A stretch of 5,120 bases of DNA from Ruminococcus sp. UBA1366. Its GTDB lineage: Bacteria > Bacillota > Clostridia > Oscillospirales > Ruminococcaceae. Positions 4,918 through 5,120 of this stretch are shown here, in pieces. The DNA is taken from contig DBRO01000039.1 in the NCBI GenBank assembly GCA_002306005.1, positions 1 to 5,120 on the forward strand. Direction: 5' to 3'. Below the pieces are notes generated by a model. That model worked only from the letters and a program-made list of their open reading frames with translations. It had not been told where the DNA came from and searched no databases. Made by a program: the position numbers and the translations under genes. Within the stretch, counting starts at the first letter, position 1. Every line of letters begins with the position of its first letter.

Positions 4918-5120
4918 GCCTAACCGCTTTTTTTATTCCCGCCGTAATCTGTCTGATCCTAGTGCACGGGCTGGTGAAGGGCGTGGATGTGTTTTCGGAA
5001 TTTGTGGACGGCGCACGGGAAAATCTGAAGGTCGCGGCGGATATTCTCCCGGCGCTGATTGCGCTGGTAACCGCCGTGGGAATGTTCAGTGCATCCGGTG
5101 CGCTGGATTTGGTCTCCTCG
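4914..5120 (+). CDS. spmB: Spore maturation protein B, N-terminal part
   Basis: The first 69 codons of SpmB, cut by the window edge. The protein begins MSLTAFFIPAVICLILVHGLVKGVDVFSEFVDGARENLK, a membrane helix followed by the family's FVDGA motif, and continues to ILPALIALVTAVGMFSASGALD (about 44-65), the conserved second membrane segment. The full protein should be about 170-180 residues. The start ATG overlaps the spmA stop in an ATGA and is preceded by a perfect AGGAGG. It is the usual partner of spmA in spore-formers. The visible part shows no disruption. Confidence 0.93.
   Translation, partial: MSLTAFFIPAVICLILVHGLVKGVDVFSEFVDGARENLKVAADILPALIALVTAVGMFSASGALDLVSS

Noticed and set aside
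1..5120. CRISPR array, tRNA or rRNA gene
   Set aside because: No regularly spaced direct repeats, cloverleaf-like sequence or rRNA-like stretch was seen in either strand by eye.

Overview
The window looks like chromosomal DNA from an endospore-forming member of the Clostridia (Bacillota). The signs are a spmA-spmB spore-maturation pair, a short AbrB-type regulator with a Cys4 tail, a SpoIIAB/SpoIIAA-like partner-switching pair, and strong AGGAGG-type ribosome binding sites. Intergenic DNA is AT-rich and coding DNA is moderate in GC. No database search was possible, so names below the family level are recognition from motifs.

Layout. About 1-289 (+) is the 3' part of an IS3-family orfA. It is joined abruptly, near 284-290, to a minus-strand fragment (about 285-2111) of an NHLP-type bacteriocin-exporting ABC transporter with a C39 peptidase domain. 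That fragment lacks both its N-terminus, including the catalytic Cys, and its C-terminus after the Walker B motif. Near 2100-2114 it is joined to the 3' part of a membrane sensor gene (2736 down to about 2110, minus), which itself lacks the expected cytoplasmic catalytic domain, probably a SpoIIE/RsbU-like PP2C phosphatase. Upstream of the sensor, in the same minus-strand operon, are a STAS anti-anti-sigma-like protein (2766-3062) and an RsbW/SpoIIAB-like ATPase (3086-3502).

The stretch 3503-3867 has no gene. It holds a leader hairpin beside the ribosome binding site, a sigma-A-type promoter with an 18-bp inverted repeat at its -35, and two terminator-like hairpins. An AbrB-family gene (3868-4119, minus) follows. 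Its promoter is a perfect-consensus TTGACA-N17-TATAAT with a 27-bp near-palindrome centred next to the -10. Divergently on the plus strand lie spmA (4318-4917) and the start of spmB (4914 to beyond the window), overlapping by 4 bp.

How it fits together. The ATPase, STAS protein and sensor form the pieces of a partner-switching module, in which a membrane sensor phosphatase would dephosphorylate the STAS protein and so release a target from the kinase/anti-sigma protein. The exporter fragment lies downstream in the same direction, which hints that the module once controlled a peptide-export locus. As it stands, the phosphatase domain and both ends of the exporter are missing, so this part of the window is either a decayed, deleted locus or a chimaeric assembly. 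The two junctions are the most important things to verify.
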